Notes under the pieces: generated by a model
Databases searched by the model: none
What the model was told of the DNA's origin: nothing
The model's input: only the letters and a program-made list of their open reading frames with translations
Program-made: the position numbers and the translations under genes
DNA from: Sialis fuliginosa
Taxonomy: Eukaryota; Arthropoda; Insecta; Megaloptera; Sialidae
Direction of reading: 5' to 3'
DNA: 64,000 nt
Assembly: GCA_961205875.1 (NCBI GenBank)
Contig: OY540812.1
Location: 23,321,098 to 23,385,097 of the forward strand
Shown: piece by piece, positions 13,172 to 25,454 of the stretch
Position numbering within the stretch: the first letter of the stretch is position 1
Layout: each line of letters starts with the position of its first letter

Positions 13172-13604
13172 GGAGTCTCACGTCACCCCCACCGCCACCC
13201 TCGCCTTAGACACGCTGCTCCCCTCCCCGTGCTGTAGCACGCGACGTCTAAAGCGGGGGTCGTAAGACGTAGCACTCCGCGTGTATGTATTCGGTTGAAT
13301 TGGAGATTGTTCTTTGTAATGGGAGTTTATGTTTGTTTGCTTGTTGAGAGATGGTATATGGTGTATGAATACATATAATTTTTATTTATGAATTACTCGA
13401 ATAATTGTTATGAAATTAATTAAGTCCGTTTACATAATAATACTTAATTAACTAACAATAGATAGTATTTCCGGCGAAACTGACAGTTTTTTTCCCTTTA
13501 TTTATGCAAGTGTCCTTTTCTGGCAACTTCGTGTTTGAGTTAATTTTTAGATGGAAATTAAGTTCATTTTTGTAGCTTTTCTATTTTGTCGTAGGTTTGG
13601 TATA

Positions 13605-14746
13605 CAGGTTGTCCCGTAAACATGCCGAAAAATTTTCAGGAGCTGTCTAGGACTTTAAAAACAATCGCTTTTTGTTGATATTTATTAATTTTATTTAAAA
13701 AATTCCCAACCAAAAAAACCTAAAAAATGTACCAAATATTATAAAAAAAATTATTTGTATTCATTGACTAATTCGGAGTACTTTTTATTCTTTACAAATT
13801 TTTCTAAAAGTTGATGCTTTAGGAGATAAAAATAAACATAAATATCAACATAAAAGCATGGTATTAAACATAAAATATTTCGATGTTCTCTGAAACAGAA
13901 ATTATGCACCCTTTACAACTTTTAAATACACTTTGAACTATCATTTTCACAAAAAATTTCAACAAAAAAGCAAAATTCATTTTCTTTACTATATTGCTTA
14001 AACCATAGGTGTCCAACCTTTTGAACCTTTTGGGCCGCATGCCGCATAGCATAAACCCAATCTACCAAGGGCCGCATATGACCCCTTCCCCCCCGAAATA
14101 TTCAGTGTTCTAAAAAAAACGTGTTTTGAGAAAACAACAGTTCAATATACCTTAAAAAAAATTGCTTAATGTATTTATCCCCACCCCCTCCAAATTTTTT
14201 TCTTATTACCCTACTGGAATCTGATCATGGACTTCGAAGATACGCCATCAAAAGAGAAAAATAAAAAAACTTAAGTTTAAGAAAAACACTAAAAAATATA
14301 TCTACCTAATAATTAAATTTTATAGTTTTTGAAATCGGCCAATAAAAAACTTTTTAATAAAGAGAAAAGAAAACCGACTTCAAAAACTGTTAAATTTAAT
14401 TATTAGGTATACATTTCAGTGTTTCTAGTTTTTTTAAGTCTGTTTTATTTTTGTACTATACTTCTAGTTTTTCTTTTTGATTATAAAAACATTGTATTTT
14501 ATTTTTTAAATCGTAGAATCTTTTTAGCGTTGTGTTATGTGTTATATTTATTATTTTATTATTATATGATTATTATTATTTTTAATTATCCAATGAGGGC
14601 CGCATCAAAGATACTCGCGGGCCGCGGGTTGGACAAGCTTGGCTTAAACGACTCATTTGCGGACAATGTTTATTGACAAAAAGCGATTGTTTTTAATGTC
14701 TTCGACAACTCCTAAGAGTTTATCGGTATGTTTACGGGACACCCTG
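13605..14746. mobile_element. TA-flanked element with about 75-bp inverted ends, interrupted by a hAT element
   Basis: Ends CAGGTTGTCCCGTAAACATG and, inverted, CAGGGTGTCCCGTAAACATA extend to AACAATCGCTTTTTGT on both sides. TA flanks both ends. The interior is occupied by the 638-bp hAT element at 14004, so the original was about 0.5 kb. Confidence 0.8.
14004..14641. mobile_element. hAT MITE with GGGCCGC motifs nested in the TA-flanked element, 8-bp duplication
   Basis: Ends CATAGGTGTCCAACC and GGTTGGACAAGCTTG, flanked by the perfect 8-bp repeat GCTTAAAC (13996-14003, 14642-14649). Subterminal GGGCCGCAT and GCGGGCCGCGGG are present. No transposase frame was seen. Confidence 0.9.
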
Positions 14747-15177
14747 TAAAGATATTTAACCATGTGAATTTTGAATAACTGGGAACACAAAAATTCGGTC
14801 CATTAAAACCTCCACCATCAAACACCCATTTAGGATTTTCAAAGTTTCATAATGTTCTCATGTTAGCGGGTTGGCAAACAAATGATTCATGTGGATTATT
14901 GTAGTAAAATAGATACTTAAATAAGCAGATCAAATTAAATGACTTATTTAACGTTTGTAATGAGTCGTTTAGAAGCCAAACTGATCAATAGTAGAAAATA
15001 CATTTCAGCAAATAAATGTATTAAAACAACTCTATACTTATAGTGAGGTGTCAAAGATAAAATCGACAAATGTATAGACTAAATCAATTATTTAATCAAA
15101 ACATCTATAGTTATACATATATGTATGTACAGTGAGTGATGAACAATATATATATATAGATTTTATTTTTGTTTCAG

Positions 15178-15295
15178 GTGGTTATCGCGACACAAGTCGC
15201 CGTAGACGGACCGCTGCTAGCCATCTCCGATAACATGTTCGTGCATAACAACTCTAAACATGGCCGTCGCGCGAAGCGATTAGACCCCGCGGAAG
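15178..15295 (+). CDS. kn: kn exon: end of the DNA-binding domain with basic stretch
   Basis: Acceptor TTGTTTCAG, donor G|GTATAT. It codes for 39 residues that include [20 protein letters not shown] and then [11 protein letters not shown], the hallmark COE sequence [16 protein letters not shown](R/K)RLDP. The GRRAKR run is basic and could serve in DNA contact and nuclear import. It ends with one base of the next codon (G), completed to GCG (Ala) by the exon at 18149. The vertebrate linker that follows LDPSE (a short alternatively spliced insert) is absent here, since the next exon goes straight to [10 protein letters not shown]. Confidence 0.96.
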
Positions 15296-16449
15296 GTATA
15301 TATCTCAATAGTATGTGGCTACTTTTTATCTAAACTATATCTAATAGTCACGTACAAACATACATACATTTATATACATATTTAAATTTTACTTAACCTA
15401 TTTTGTGTATATTTTCCATTTTAAAAAGTCTTCTAAGAGTTCTCAAATATTCTGTAATTCCTAATCATAAAGTGTCCTATCCCGGAATATTTCTCAAATA
15501 AAAATATATAATGTAGTAAATTGATAAACTAAACAATAAAAAAATTATACGAATACAATTTTTTTAAATTGAACTTTTGTAACATCCTGTAACTCGATAA
15601 ATAACATATTTTATAGATTTTTTGCTGATGCGACTTGTACACCAAATGTTAGGTACCTTACTCATAATATAGTCAATACTAAATCATATTTCCATTTAAG
15701 ATAATATATAATTTCAAACCACTTGTAATGCAAGTAATTACATAGTCCTTATACATTATACAAGTAGAAGCGTTTATCTTGCCGTTTACTTTATGTAATT
15801 ACATTAAATTCTTGTTATATTAACGTGTCAAAGATTTTGTTAAATTTATTTGTTAGAAAATTTAAAAAAACACAGTTTTTTGTGTTTTCTACAAATAAGG
15901 ATCACAATAAATTCTTATAATTTATCACTTTAAAAGTCTTGAAGAGTATATTAAAAATTTTTACTTACATATTATTAACTTAAAAATATATTTTGATATA
16001 AACTAAAAATGAGGTAAAAAAAGACGGGTGCATTAAGATGGAAAATTGATTTCTTATATTAAATAAAAATGTAATAAAAAATATGAGGCCAAGTATTAGA
16101 TGAGAATCATGCACTTTGTGTCCACCAATACTGATGCTGAAAGGCAATGTGTGTTTTTTATAATTACTAATTATAATTACATATAAAAAATATGTAGGTA
16201 GGAACCCATTTTGTTTCAAACATTGTCCAATGATGGTATGATAGAGCATAGTTAAAAAAATAAATATATTAGAGATCGTTTTTTTATATCAAATTAATAT
16301 TTATATATTCAGTGATTGATGTAATGACTCATCATATTTATTTCTTTATCCAGTTAGAATTTTAGTGTACATATTGCATCCTTCACGCTTGTCTTCTCCC
16401 CCCCCCACGTGTAGATATAAAAAATATCATACAGATATTAAAATAAAAG

Positions 16450-16790
16450 TACCCACCTACAATACGACTAGTAACAAGTCCATATCACAAAGTCGAGTAA
16501 ACGGCTTCGGTAAGCGGGCATAACGTGATCTGTCCGGAACAATGCACCTCTGTGTGTGAGATATTAGCCACAAATCATCCGGCGGCGTGTTCATTGATAT
16601 GCGAACGGCGCGACCCACGGCGCATCCAAACTTTGTGAAATTGGCTCCGATCCGCTCCACCGGAAACACAACTAACTTCCGCCTCCTTTCTTGCGCGACC
16701 CCTTTAATCTATCTTCTTTCTTCTACCATCCTCTTCGTCTTTATTACAATACACACGCGTATGTGTGGCTATATTATGTGAGGGGATCTG
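16450..16790. other. G+C-richer block in kn intron, unassigned
   Basis: About 340 bp between the exons at 15178 and 18149 with clearly higher G+C. Short ORFs on both strands do not resemble COE proteins, and splice phases leave no room for another obligatory exon. Candidate conserved non-coding sequence, alternative promoter or old insert. Confidence 0.25.
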
Positions 16791-17062
16791 TTCGAAAATA
16801 AATCATTTTTACGTTTTGTATTTAACAATAATTTTTAAGATACACCTATATATGTAATGTATGTGTTTATACATAAAATATAGTTTTTACATTGTTTATA
16901 AGTTACGTACTTATAGAGTAATAATTGATATTATTTCAAGATAAAATAAGATAACACCAAATTAAAAAATAACTGTTAAAATCTTATAAAACTAAAACTT
17001 ATTTCACACATGTTCAACTCGTTTGAATATTTTAAATAAATGATTTACCTATGTAAGTCTTA

Positions 17063-17194
17063 TGCCGTGTTTAGAACGAAAAAACAAAACAGTAACATCG
17101 CATCTTTTTGACAAAGGTGCTATAAACCCTATACATTTTTAAATACGAAGTGTTTTAAAACACCGTGTTGCTTTTTTTTGGTCTAAACACGGCA
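17063..17194. mobile_element. 132-bp hairpin MITE with TGCCGTGTTT ends, TTA duplication
   Basis: Ends TGCCGTGTTTAGA and inverse, then GAAAAAACAAAACAG versus its complement; TTA on each side (17060-17062, 17195-17197). Sister copy at 29332-29468. Confidence 0.85.
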
Positions 17195-18148
17195 TTATAA
17201 GAACTATACAACATACAAGTAAATAAATTTTAATTTAATTATATTTAACAGAAGTATTTTCAATACATCTCAATTAAAAAAAAATAAGAAAAAAACAATA
17301 AATTAAATTTTATAAAAAATCTATTCGTATAAAAATATTAAATCCCCCCCCTCCCCCCCGCCCGATTAACCATTGGTACATCCATTAATCCATTCTTTTT
17401 CACATTGTAAAGTGTAAAAATGTTTACTGAAATATATTCAATAAATTTATTACCCTCTATTTGACTTACAAAATAAATCAAATTATAAAAAAAAATAATA
17501 AAAAAATATGGTACGCTCCTGGAACTCAATGAGATTTATCCAGCTTCAAGCTGATATCCCAGTGTCTACTATATCACTCTGAACTCCCTACTACAAACCA
17601 TTCTTCATTTCTATTCTCTGACTTCTTAATTTTCTTTATTCTTTTGTAACATTTTTAAAAGGTACTATTTTTATTAACTGTCATTCTTAACATTATATCA
17701 AATTGTATTGTTAAATTTTAATGCTTATGAAATCATACATATATCATATAGGTATATATACCTAAATAAATTTAAATATATATTATATTTTTATGATACC
17801 GTTTTTGCTCCTTTATAATATACTTTTTTATGAAATCGGTATAAAAATGATTTATTTGTTTGTTTTGGTAATTTACATGTTTTACTTACATAACACAAGA
17901 TAACGCGGTGTTCTTAAAATCATATTTGGCTTCTGGGTATTAGTTCTCTTAATTCAGTCCAACATTTCAACATATAAAAAACGTGGATTATACCAAGAAG
18001 TCAAGAATAATTTTCGCTTTGAATTTAAAAGTTATAAATGTAATTTGAGTTAAAATGTATCATAAATATAATATCCCACAAGTACACGATTGATTCTGAC
18101 TACATGGTACACCCTGTCTGATAGGCTTGTACCCCCCTCTCCCCGTAG

Positions 18149-18279
18149 CGACCCCCTGCATCAAGGCCATCTCGCCGAGCGAGGGTTGGACGTCCGGCGG
18201 TTCGACCGTCATCATCGTCGGCGACAACTTCTTCGACGGCCTCCAAGTCGTGTTTGGCACCATGTTAGTGTGGAGTGAG
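18149..18279 (+). CDS. kn: kn exon: first half of the IPT/TIG domain
   Basis: Acceptor CCCCGTAG, donor GAG|GTATGT. It reads [20 protein letters not shown], then [20 protein letters not shown], then WSE, after a split Ala codon. This is the start of the immunoglobulin-like IPT/TIG fold of COE factors, a domain implicated in dimerisation. Against fly and vertebrate proteins the only obvious change is Ser for Thr/Ala at EGWTSGGST. The exon is GC-rich inside a strongly AT-rich intron. A different reading frame of the same bases yields a spurious arginine-rich ORF, which is not real. Confidence 0.97.
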
Positions 18280-18493
18280 GTATGTACAAAATTTTAATAT
18301 TTTATAATAAAATCATATATGTGAACAACATTGGGATAGTTTCCAAAGGGGTTGATTTCAAATTCAGTATATAAAAAAACCTACTATATATAAAATATAG
18401 CTACTAGAAATATTTATTGTATTGGATACAAAACAAAATAAATTGGAACGTTACTTATTTCGTTAAAAAATAATTTTTGATACTTTTTCATTA

Positions 18494-18843
18494 GAGGTCA
18501 TCCATAAATTACGTCACACGTTAAGTGGGAGGGGGATCTACAAAGTGGGACAAATATCAAAACAATGAATTTGAAATGAATTCTAAGAGCAAAAGTGTGA
18601 GGAAAAATGTTAGTAAATCGAGACCCGCGAAGAGTTGGGAAAATTTTAAACGTACATAGAAAAATTTCGTATAAATAAAAATAATATAAACAGCAATGAA
18701 AAAAAACAAAGTTTCCAATTTTATTGTTTTGAAATTTGTGTGACATCAGAACAGGGGGGGGGGGGGGGTACATAAATGTGACAACCGAGAAGGGGTGTCA
18801 AAAAAACTATGAAATGGGTGTAACGTAATTTATGGATGGTCCC
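18494..18843. mobile_element. PIF/Harbinger-like MITE, GTCATCCATAAATTACGTCA ends
   Basis: Ends GAGGTCATCCATAAATTACG and inverse GGGACCATCCATAAATTACG with TTA on both sides (18491-18493, 18844-18846). It contains a 17-bp G run near 18752. Sits in the kn intron between the two IPT exons. Longer sister at 45883-46652. Confidence 0.85.
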
Positions 18844-19463
18844 TTACAATTTATTTTATTTTATTATTATATTAAAACTTCTTCACTAAAAATTACGTGG
18901 ATTCACTTAAACATTTTACTGTTATCGGGGTCGCATTAACCATGCAGGCAGACTAACTGCTGCCTAGGGGGCATCCACTTAAAAAAAATCAAATAATATA
19001 TAGGGATTATTTAATGTTATTGTCATAATATGTACCTAACTAAAAATAAAACATTAAACAATATTTGAAACTTTTTAAAATATAAACTTTTACGTATATT
19101 TATTGTACGTTTAATTATTGTTTCTTGGTTTTAAACCTACCAAAAATATTTTATTTTTAACTTTTTCCTTAAGTGGGCCACCACCAAGTTTTGTCTAGTG
19201 GCCTTTAGGTGACTGTTACCGTTGCAAAGAAAGCTATTTTATAATTATATAATTTTATAATTAGTAATGTACCATAACGGAAAAATATATATGTAAATAA
19301 TTTTTAATTTCGTTAGCGTACAGTAATATTTTATATTCTACAAAACACTTCTATTCTGTGTGGGAAAAATTACCTGTGAAATTATAATGAAATAAAATTA
19401 AGTAGTAATTAACTAAACTGTGATGAGGTGATATGATAAACGCAGTGGTACTGATGTGTATGA

Positions 19464-19637
<174 letters not shown>

Positions 19638-19814
19638 TAATTAATGGTAATATCTGTTGATAAAATGTGATTCATGATAATCACTAAAAATAAACCTAGT
19701 GGACTGTTCATAATACAAAGTCACTAATAACTAATTTTTTAATACAGTGACGTCGGAATAGAGGGGTAGCTATCCCCCTTTTTATACCGTCTATAAGGAA
19801 ATTATACATTTTAC

Positions 19815-20111
19815 CAGTGGCGTTGCTAGGGGGGGGGGTGACACCCGGGGCGTAAATCGATGGTGTCACCCCCTCCCCCACCTGAAAAGTCAATAGGTTT
19901 TATTTTTTAACGACAGAAAAAAGATCTATTTTTTTAAATAAATTGGATGGTTATCACACATAAACTTTCAATGACCAAAAATTTTTTTTTACACATTTTA
20001 CTCCCTGGAAGCTTAAAATAACCAAAAAAAAGGGAAATAGGCTTCATTTTTAAATATATTACACTGGTGTCATCCCATTGCCCCCCCCCCCCCCCCTTAG
20101 CGACGCCACTA
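19815..20111. mobile_element. hAT MITE with CAGTGGCG ends
   Basis: Ends CAGTGGCGTTGCTAGGGGG and CCCCTTAGCGACGCCACTA; flanks CATTTTAC and CATTTTGT match at 6 of 8 positions. Homopolymer G and C runs lie next to each end. In the kn intron after the IPT exons. Confidence 0.75.
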
Positions 20112-20400
20112 CATTTTGTAAATGCAAGATTCGTTATTACATCAGAATTCCGAAAACCTTCCACGAAATTGAACTAGAACTAAACTTTTTTTATGGCTAA
20201 TCATTTATTACAATTTTTTTAATATTTGATCCTTTTAATAGATAATTAATATATATATACAATAATAAATAGAGTGTCTGAAACGATGTAAAATAAATGA
20301 AAAATTGATAAAAAAAATGTTCCACCGCTGGTTTAATATCAAAGTTACCTAATTTTTTAATAATAAATGTCACCTTACGTTTTATACAGTGCTATTTATA

Positions 20401-20927
20401 CAAGGTTAGTATATGTATAGGTTGCCTCATAACTTTTTGACCAATCAGCGGCTGTGTGTGATGACGTCACCCTGAGGAACCTTTAAACGTTGTTTCATAT
20501 ATTAAGTTTTTTTTCAAATTATTTCGAATTTTTGGATATTTGTATTTAAAAAAAGGAAATATTATTGTTTATTACAGAAGCACAAATTATTACATATAAT
20601 ATTTCTTCATAAAAACTTTAAAATGATGTCAGAAATCAATGCTTAAAGAAAATACATTTGTTGGTTACACATAAAAAAACACTTGTTTAAAACTATAATT
20701 TATAATAATAAAATAATAAAAATTTAGATTTAAAACTCAGTACACTATCAATATCAAATGAAAATATTTAAAAACAACTTACAATAAATCAGCTTAACTA
20801 AAATAAAGAGTAAATATAGTTTGACAGCCATTTATAATGTCAAAGAGTTCCTCACGATGACGCGTTCTCCCCTCTCATGCCACTCCCCGCCAGAGTTATG
20901 AGGCAACCTATTACTTTACTAACCTTG
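20401..20927. mobile_element. MULE-like element, perfect 9-bp duplication
   Basis: Ends CAAGGTTAGTA and inverse followed by AGGTTGCCTCATAACT in both arms, flanked by the perfect 9-bp repeat CTATTTATA (20392-20400, 20928-20936). Nine bases is the Mutator-like target size. 527 bp, non-coding. Shares the internal motif TTGACCAATCAGCG with the element at 31560. Confidence 0.88.
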
Positions 20928-21300
20928 CTATTTATATATAAAAAAGTATATAGATATACCAATAGATGGCGGAAACGTTAATGAAAGTTAATCTAAGATC
21001 ACAACCTTTAGTTCATAATAAGTACATATAGATGTCAGTACGGTGTCTCTAACTAATGACTTTCTAATTTGAAATTCAAGTGGGAATAAATATGCATTAT
21101 AATTTATAAGTGTGTTGACTAATTGTAAATCAAAAACAAAAATCCAGGAAAATTATATTGAAAATAGGTGCCAAATAAATAATAAATACGAGTGTAATCA
21201 AATATTTATTTTAATAGTGGCATTTTAAGTTTATGCATACACAATTAATAGTAATGATATATACAAATAAATATTTACCTGCGCAAAGTTGTAATTATAA

Positions 21301-21486
<186 letters not shown>

Positions 21487-21579
21487 TAGTATCGATGGCG
21501 TAACAATCGGGAGATCCACCCCCCCTTCCGAAATGTTTTGAGATAAATATTAATAGCTATTCATTTTTGATGAAATATA

Positions 21580-22113
21580 AGGTACTGGCATCAGTTTTGA
21601 ATATGACCCCAGTAATGGCTATTTTTTACTTAAATGTACTGAATTAGAAATATTTGTTGATATTTGATAACTATAACATTTCTGAATATTAATCTATATA
21701 CATTTAACAGTCTTCCAGCGTGATATGATGACAATCAGCCAATATGTTTCAAATTGGTGATCATTTAAACTAATTATTAGTATAATTTATTTATTAATTA
21801 TTATATTATCATAGCAACTGCTTTACATTGTTTTAAATAATTTGACGATTCTTTCTTTTATATCTTGTGTCGTAGTACTTATCATTTTGTAAACATTAGC
21901 AAGTGTCCATCACTGCGTGCTCATTACTGGTTTTACTTTATCCATTACTGGAGAAAAAACATAAACAAATAATTTAAAAAACAAACTATATTTGCAGACT
22001 TTGGTAATTAAATTGATTAAATAAAGAGTTACTTGTTTTATTAGTAACATGAGTTCATGAGAATTACAAATAAGAAACTGCTCTTATAGCGGTGATAACT
22101 GATGCCAGTACCT
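21580..22113 (+). mobile_element. intact copy of the TA-flanked 0.53-kb MITE
   Basis: Ends AGGTACTGGCATCAGTT and AACTGATGCCAGTACCT; flanks TATA on both sides. The centre has an AT-rich palindrome (TAATTATTAGTATAATTTAT onward). It fills most of the 922-bp kn intron before the helix-2 exon. Reference copy for the family at 3643, 4977, 39049, 41309, 53521 and 61858. Confidence 0.88.
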
Positions 22114-22342
22114 TATAATTTTAGCTTTCTTAAATTAAAAAAAAAGTTGAACGTAGTATTATGAAACATTTAATGGACTCATAATTATCGAAAATTACTT
22201 TTATTATCTTCTATATCTCGCGCACAGTTAAGCAGAAAAATTCACGGTTTGCACCCAGCTCTATTTCCTACTTAATTCCTATAATCATATTTATAACACG
22301 AACTAAATATTCTAAACTCTAAACAACATTTTTTTACAATAG

Positions 22343-22529
22343 GAAATAATCCTAAAACGAGCGGCAGACCTCGCCGAAGCGCTGTACTCGATGCCGCGCA
22401 ACACGCCGTTGGGCGGAGGTGGACCGCGGTCGCCCCCAGGTCCTGCCGGTGGAATGCCGCCTGCCGCCTTCAACTCATACACCGGACAGCTGGCCGTGTC
22501 CGTGCAGGATAACGCACAGTGGACCGAAG
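22343..22529 (+). CDS. kn: kn exon: helix 2 of the HLH and start of the transactivation region
   Basis: Acceptor TTTTACAATAG, donor GAAG|GTGCGC. It codes for 62 residues: EIILKRAADLAEALYSMPRN (helix 2), a Gly/Pro-rich linker containing PLGGGGPRSPPGPAGGMPP, then FNSYTGQLAVSVQDNAQWTE. Vertebrate COE proteins carry two tandem helix-2 units; only one is present here, as expected for an arthropod protein, and it resembles the second vertebrate unit. The Gly/Pro linker is longer than the one I recall in the fly protein, where PRSPGGS leads quickly to FNSYAGQLAVSVQD. Confidence 0.97.
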
Positions 22530-22898
22530 GTGCGCTCCTGTCTTATAGCTAATGTTAGTTTTCAACTTAAGTACATATTTTATAATATGTTTCATTGAGA
22601 AATATCAGATGATCATTCCGAAAAATGTATTAATATTTTTATTTTATTTTATAAAACTTTCAAGCATTGACAGCTGGTTATTATTTATTTATAAAGTATA
22701 TAGATATTTAAAATGGTATTATTTGTAAAGACTACTGAACAAATATTTTATGGGATAACTTGTACACAATTCTACAATAATTCTAGAGTTATAGAATTAT
22801 AATAGACATTTGAAACTCACTTACCCTATCGGTGTTTATAGTCATAATATTTGACAATTCATAATAGGTACCTACATTCCTATACATATATATAAGGG

Positions 22899-23293
22899 TG
22901 GTCCTTATATGGGGTTAGGATGAATTATGACCGGGCCGTCCCCCAAATCAGCTCCAAATAATTCAAAAAAATTACCAGAGGGGGGTGATTTTCTCATTTA
23001 GTACTAGAGTATCTTAAACTCTTTCTAAAAATCTAGAATACTCATGAAAGCATCCCTAGTACTCATATTCCATATCTTGATGGTTAAATTGTTTGTATAA
23101 TTTCTGGACGAAAAAATTTTGTCGCAGGCGCGCTCTTTTGCAATACGCTGCCTAAACCGTTAAATATTGAGCAATATAATGTAATAAAGAATTGAATAGA
23201 ATAAAAAGATCTAAAATAATTCAACTATATTTTTTTAAATCTTAAACAATAATTATGTAGTCCACGCGAGCGAAGCCGCGGGCACTGCTAGTA
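22899..23293 (+). mobile_element. possible Helitron-like non-autonomous element, 3' end at 23293
   Basis: The right end reads CACGCGAGCGAAGCCGCGGG then CACTGCTAGT, the CTAG-T ending with an upstream GC hairpin seen in many insect Helitrons. The left limit near AAGGGTGGTCCTTATATGGG is a guess. No Rep/helicase coding. Confidence 0.5.
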
Positions 23294-23426
23294 TTATAAA
23301 CATATAACTCACAATTTTTTATTAAACTATTCAATAACTATGTCGTGAAATTTTAAAAGTTTTATATTGACTTTTTAAAATAATTTTGACAAAATGTGAT
23401 TTTCATATAGAACCAATAATTATTTA

Positions 23427-24048
23427 CTGGGTGAATAAAAAGGTCGCTTTTTTGGCAACATAGTTACTCTGGAGATATAAATCATAAAGAGTGTCTTAAA
23501 ATGTTTGTTATATACATAGTAGTCTAGTTTTACAGATTAATATGTTGATTTTTTTTACTAGTTTTATGTTCATAAACAGTCGCTATAAAAAATAAAATAA
23601 AAAGAGCCCCAATAACAGCAAATATAACAATAAATATATATATATAATTCTAAACATATAGTGGCTGTCTCAACCTAAAGAAATCATTCGGACCAAAGAA
23701 CATAAACTTTTCAATAATAAAAATATTTTGCAATTGTCTTTCCATAAAATGGAAAAGCTGGCTTCCTAGTAATTTAATCTTTACTATAATTGATTATTGA
23801 TCTTGAAATGAGATAAAAGTCGATATAAAAAATGACTTCCACGTTTTACTACTTGTGTATAAATAATGAATGTATACAGATTGAATAATTAAGTGACATT
23901 ATTCACAGAGTAAAATAAAAATTTGAGGGATTTTAACAATATATAGTACATATAGTAAGTATTCTAAAAATCATAATAGAAGATAATTCCCATGTTTCTA
24001 TAATTTATAGTTCTAAAGTATTACAGAAGTCATTTTTTATTCACCCGG
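23427..24048. mobile_element. TIR element with C(T/C)GGGTGAATAAAAA ends, TTA duplication
   Basis: Left CTGGGTGAATAAAAAGG and right, inverted, CCGGGTGAATAAAAAATG, with TTA on each side (23424-23426, 24049-24051). 622 bp, non-coding, in the kn intron before the Ser/Gly exon. Confidence 0.75.
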
Positions 24049-24223
24049 TTATATTTCTATTATATGGTTTTATACTGCACATGTACAATGTTATTATAAA
24101 AATCATCCACACATATGGATATAGAAAAGGAGATAAACCAATATCCACCCGATGATACCTGAAACAAGATGGATCATTCTGATACTTACACCCTATGTCT
24201 TACCGGTAGGGTTTTTCTTTTAG

Positions 24224-24454
24224 AGGAGTTTGGCGGTCGAGGTCAGAGTGGCAGCGTGTCCCCGCGCGGAGGCGGCGGCTACTGCTCGTCCACGTCAACG
24301 CCGCATTCGTCGACGGGAGGTGGGGGAAGCGGCGGCGGAGGTGGTGCGGGTAGTGGATCTGGTGGAGGCAGCGCATATAACGGCTATAGCGGTACTGGGA
24401 TGAGTTTACCCGGAGCGGGGTCGCCGGCTGCAGGGATATTCAACTCATCATCAA
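24224..24454 (+). CDS. kn: kn exon: Ser/Gly-rich transactivation region
   Basis: Acceptor TTTCTTTTAG, donor A|GTAAGT. In frame with the previous exon (split Glu) it reads EFGGRGQSGSVSPRGGGGYC, then SSTSTPHSSTGGGGSGGGGG, then a further Gly/Ser-rich run ending PAAGIFNSSSS. SVSPRGGYCSS-STPHSS is the conserved C-terminal motif of insect COE proteins. The glycine run is expanded and is probably variable between individuals. The start codon a few bases upstream (24169) is only an ORF artefact inside the intron. If the intron is retained, translation ends after SSSSK at a TAA that overlaps the donor (24460-24462), giving an alternative C terminus. Confidence 0.95.
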
Positions 24455-25454
24455 GTAAGTAATCATTAATTATTTGCAAAATACACAATATAAGATATTA
24501 CGCATATCGAGATTTTTAAATACTTAAGATTGCTCTAGCTACATAAAGAAAATGGACTAAAAGAATATCAAAAATTATATTATTTAACAAATTCTAAAAT
24601 AAGATTCCTTATGTTAATATTGCATTATAAATTTTATGAACTCATTTTGATATAAAAACAAAATAATTATATCTACCAAGTACATAAGATTCTTATCAAA
24701 TTCAATTGTTATATTTATTCCAAGTCGAATAAATTTTTTTACAATTTATTATTATTAATTATTTTCAATAGATACAAAAAATATTCTGTCAAATTTAAAA
24801 CAACTCTTTACCAGTTGTTTATGAAAATATAATATAAAGTTTACGAAATAATAATATAATATCACAAATCCACGAATGATTTTATAATTTTACTAATGTA
24901 TGATTACTCTCGCTAATGTTGTAATTTAACTTTATTTTTGTAGTTATACAAATAAAGAAAGTTGTAGATAGGTCCAAATAAGTCATAGGTATACAAATAT
25001 ACATGATACTTCATACATGAGCAGACTGGATTTTTCAAATCGCAATTGAAGGATTGAGGGTTATATTTGTCGTATAAATAATAAAGTATGTTCTCCAATA
25101 AACTAAAAAAATATCAAAGTGCGAAACACTATCACTAACGTTTTTACAAGAAAAAAAATAGAAGAAAAAAACAAGAACTATTTCAAACTTGACGTATTTT
25201 TCTTATAAATAAATACTCACATTGAAAAAAACTAAAGCAGTTTTATTTTAACTTTTTCAAGAAATCAAATCCGGTTCTTGGAAATAGAAAAAGTTGATTC
25301 AAAATAAAATATAAAGAAACTGAAAGAAAAACTATACTTATTATTGAAGTTTCATCGTACCAAATATATATAAGCAAGTCTTTTTACAAGGGGTTTACGA
25401 TAGTATGTATATAATCTTATTAATTTTATCTCTCAAATTTTGCAATGACATACA

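Larger units (their letters stand above)
13085..13290. promoter_or_regulatory. GC-rich island in the 11.6-kb kn intron, candidate enhancer
   Basis: About 200 bp of strongly G+C-rich sequence (GGCCGCGCGCGG, CGCCGGCGGCC and CCCC runs) in a very AT-rich intron. It contains two COE-type sites. No long ORF with COE-like coding was found, and no terminal inverted repeats or target duplication mark it as a transposon. Confidence 0.4.

Noticed and set aside
16457-16781. Possible extra kn exon in the GC-rich block
   Set aside because: Neither strand resembles COE sequence, and exon phases from 15295 to 18149 already join to the known protein.
18060-18278. Overlapping ORFs on both strands across 18060-18278
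   Set aside because: They are other frames of the IPT exon, whose true frame is 18149-18279.
18752-18768. Homopolymer G/C runs (also near 20085, 47498, 54320, 58128) as G-quadruplex or regulatory sites
   Set aside because: Most lie inside or beside MITE ends and vary in length as slippage products would.
24169-24223. ATG-initiated ORF leading into the Ser/Gly exon
   Set aside because: The upstream part is intron; conserved kn sequence begins right after the TTTTAG acceptor, in phase with the preceding exon.
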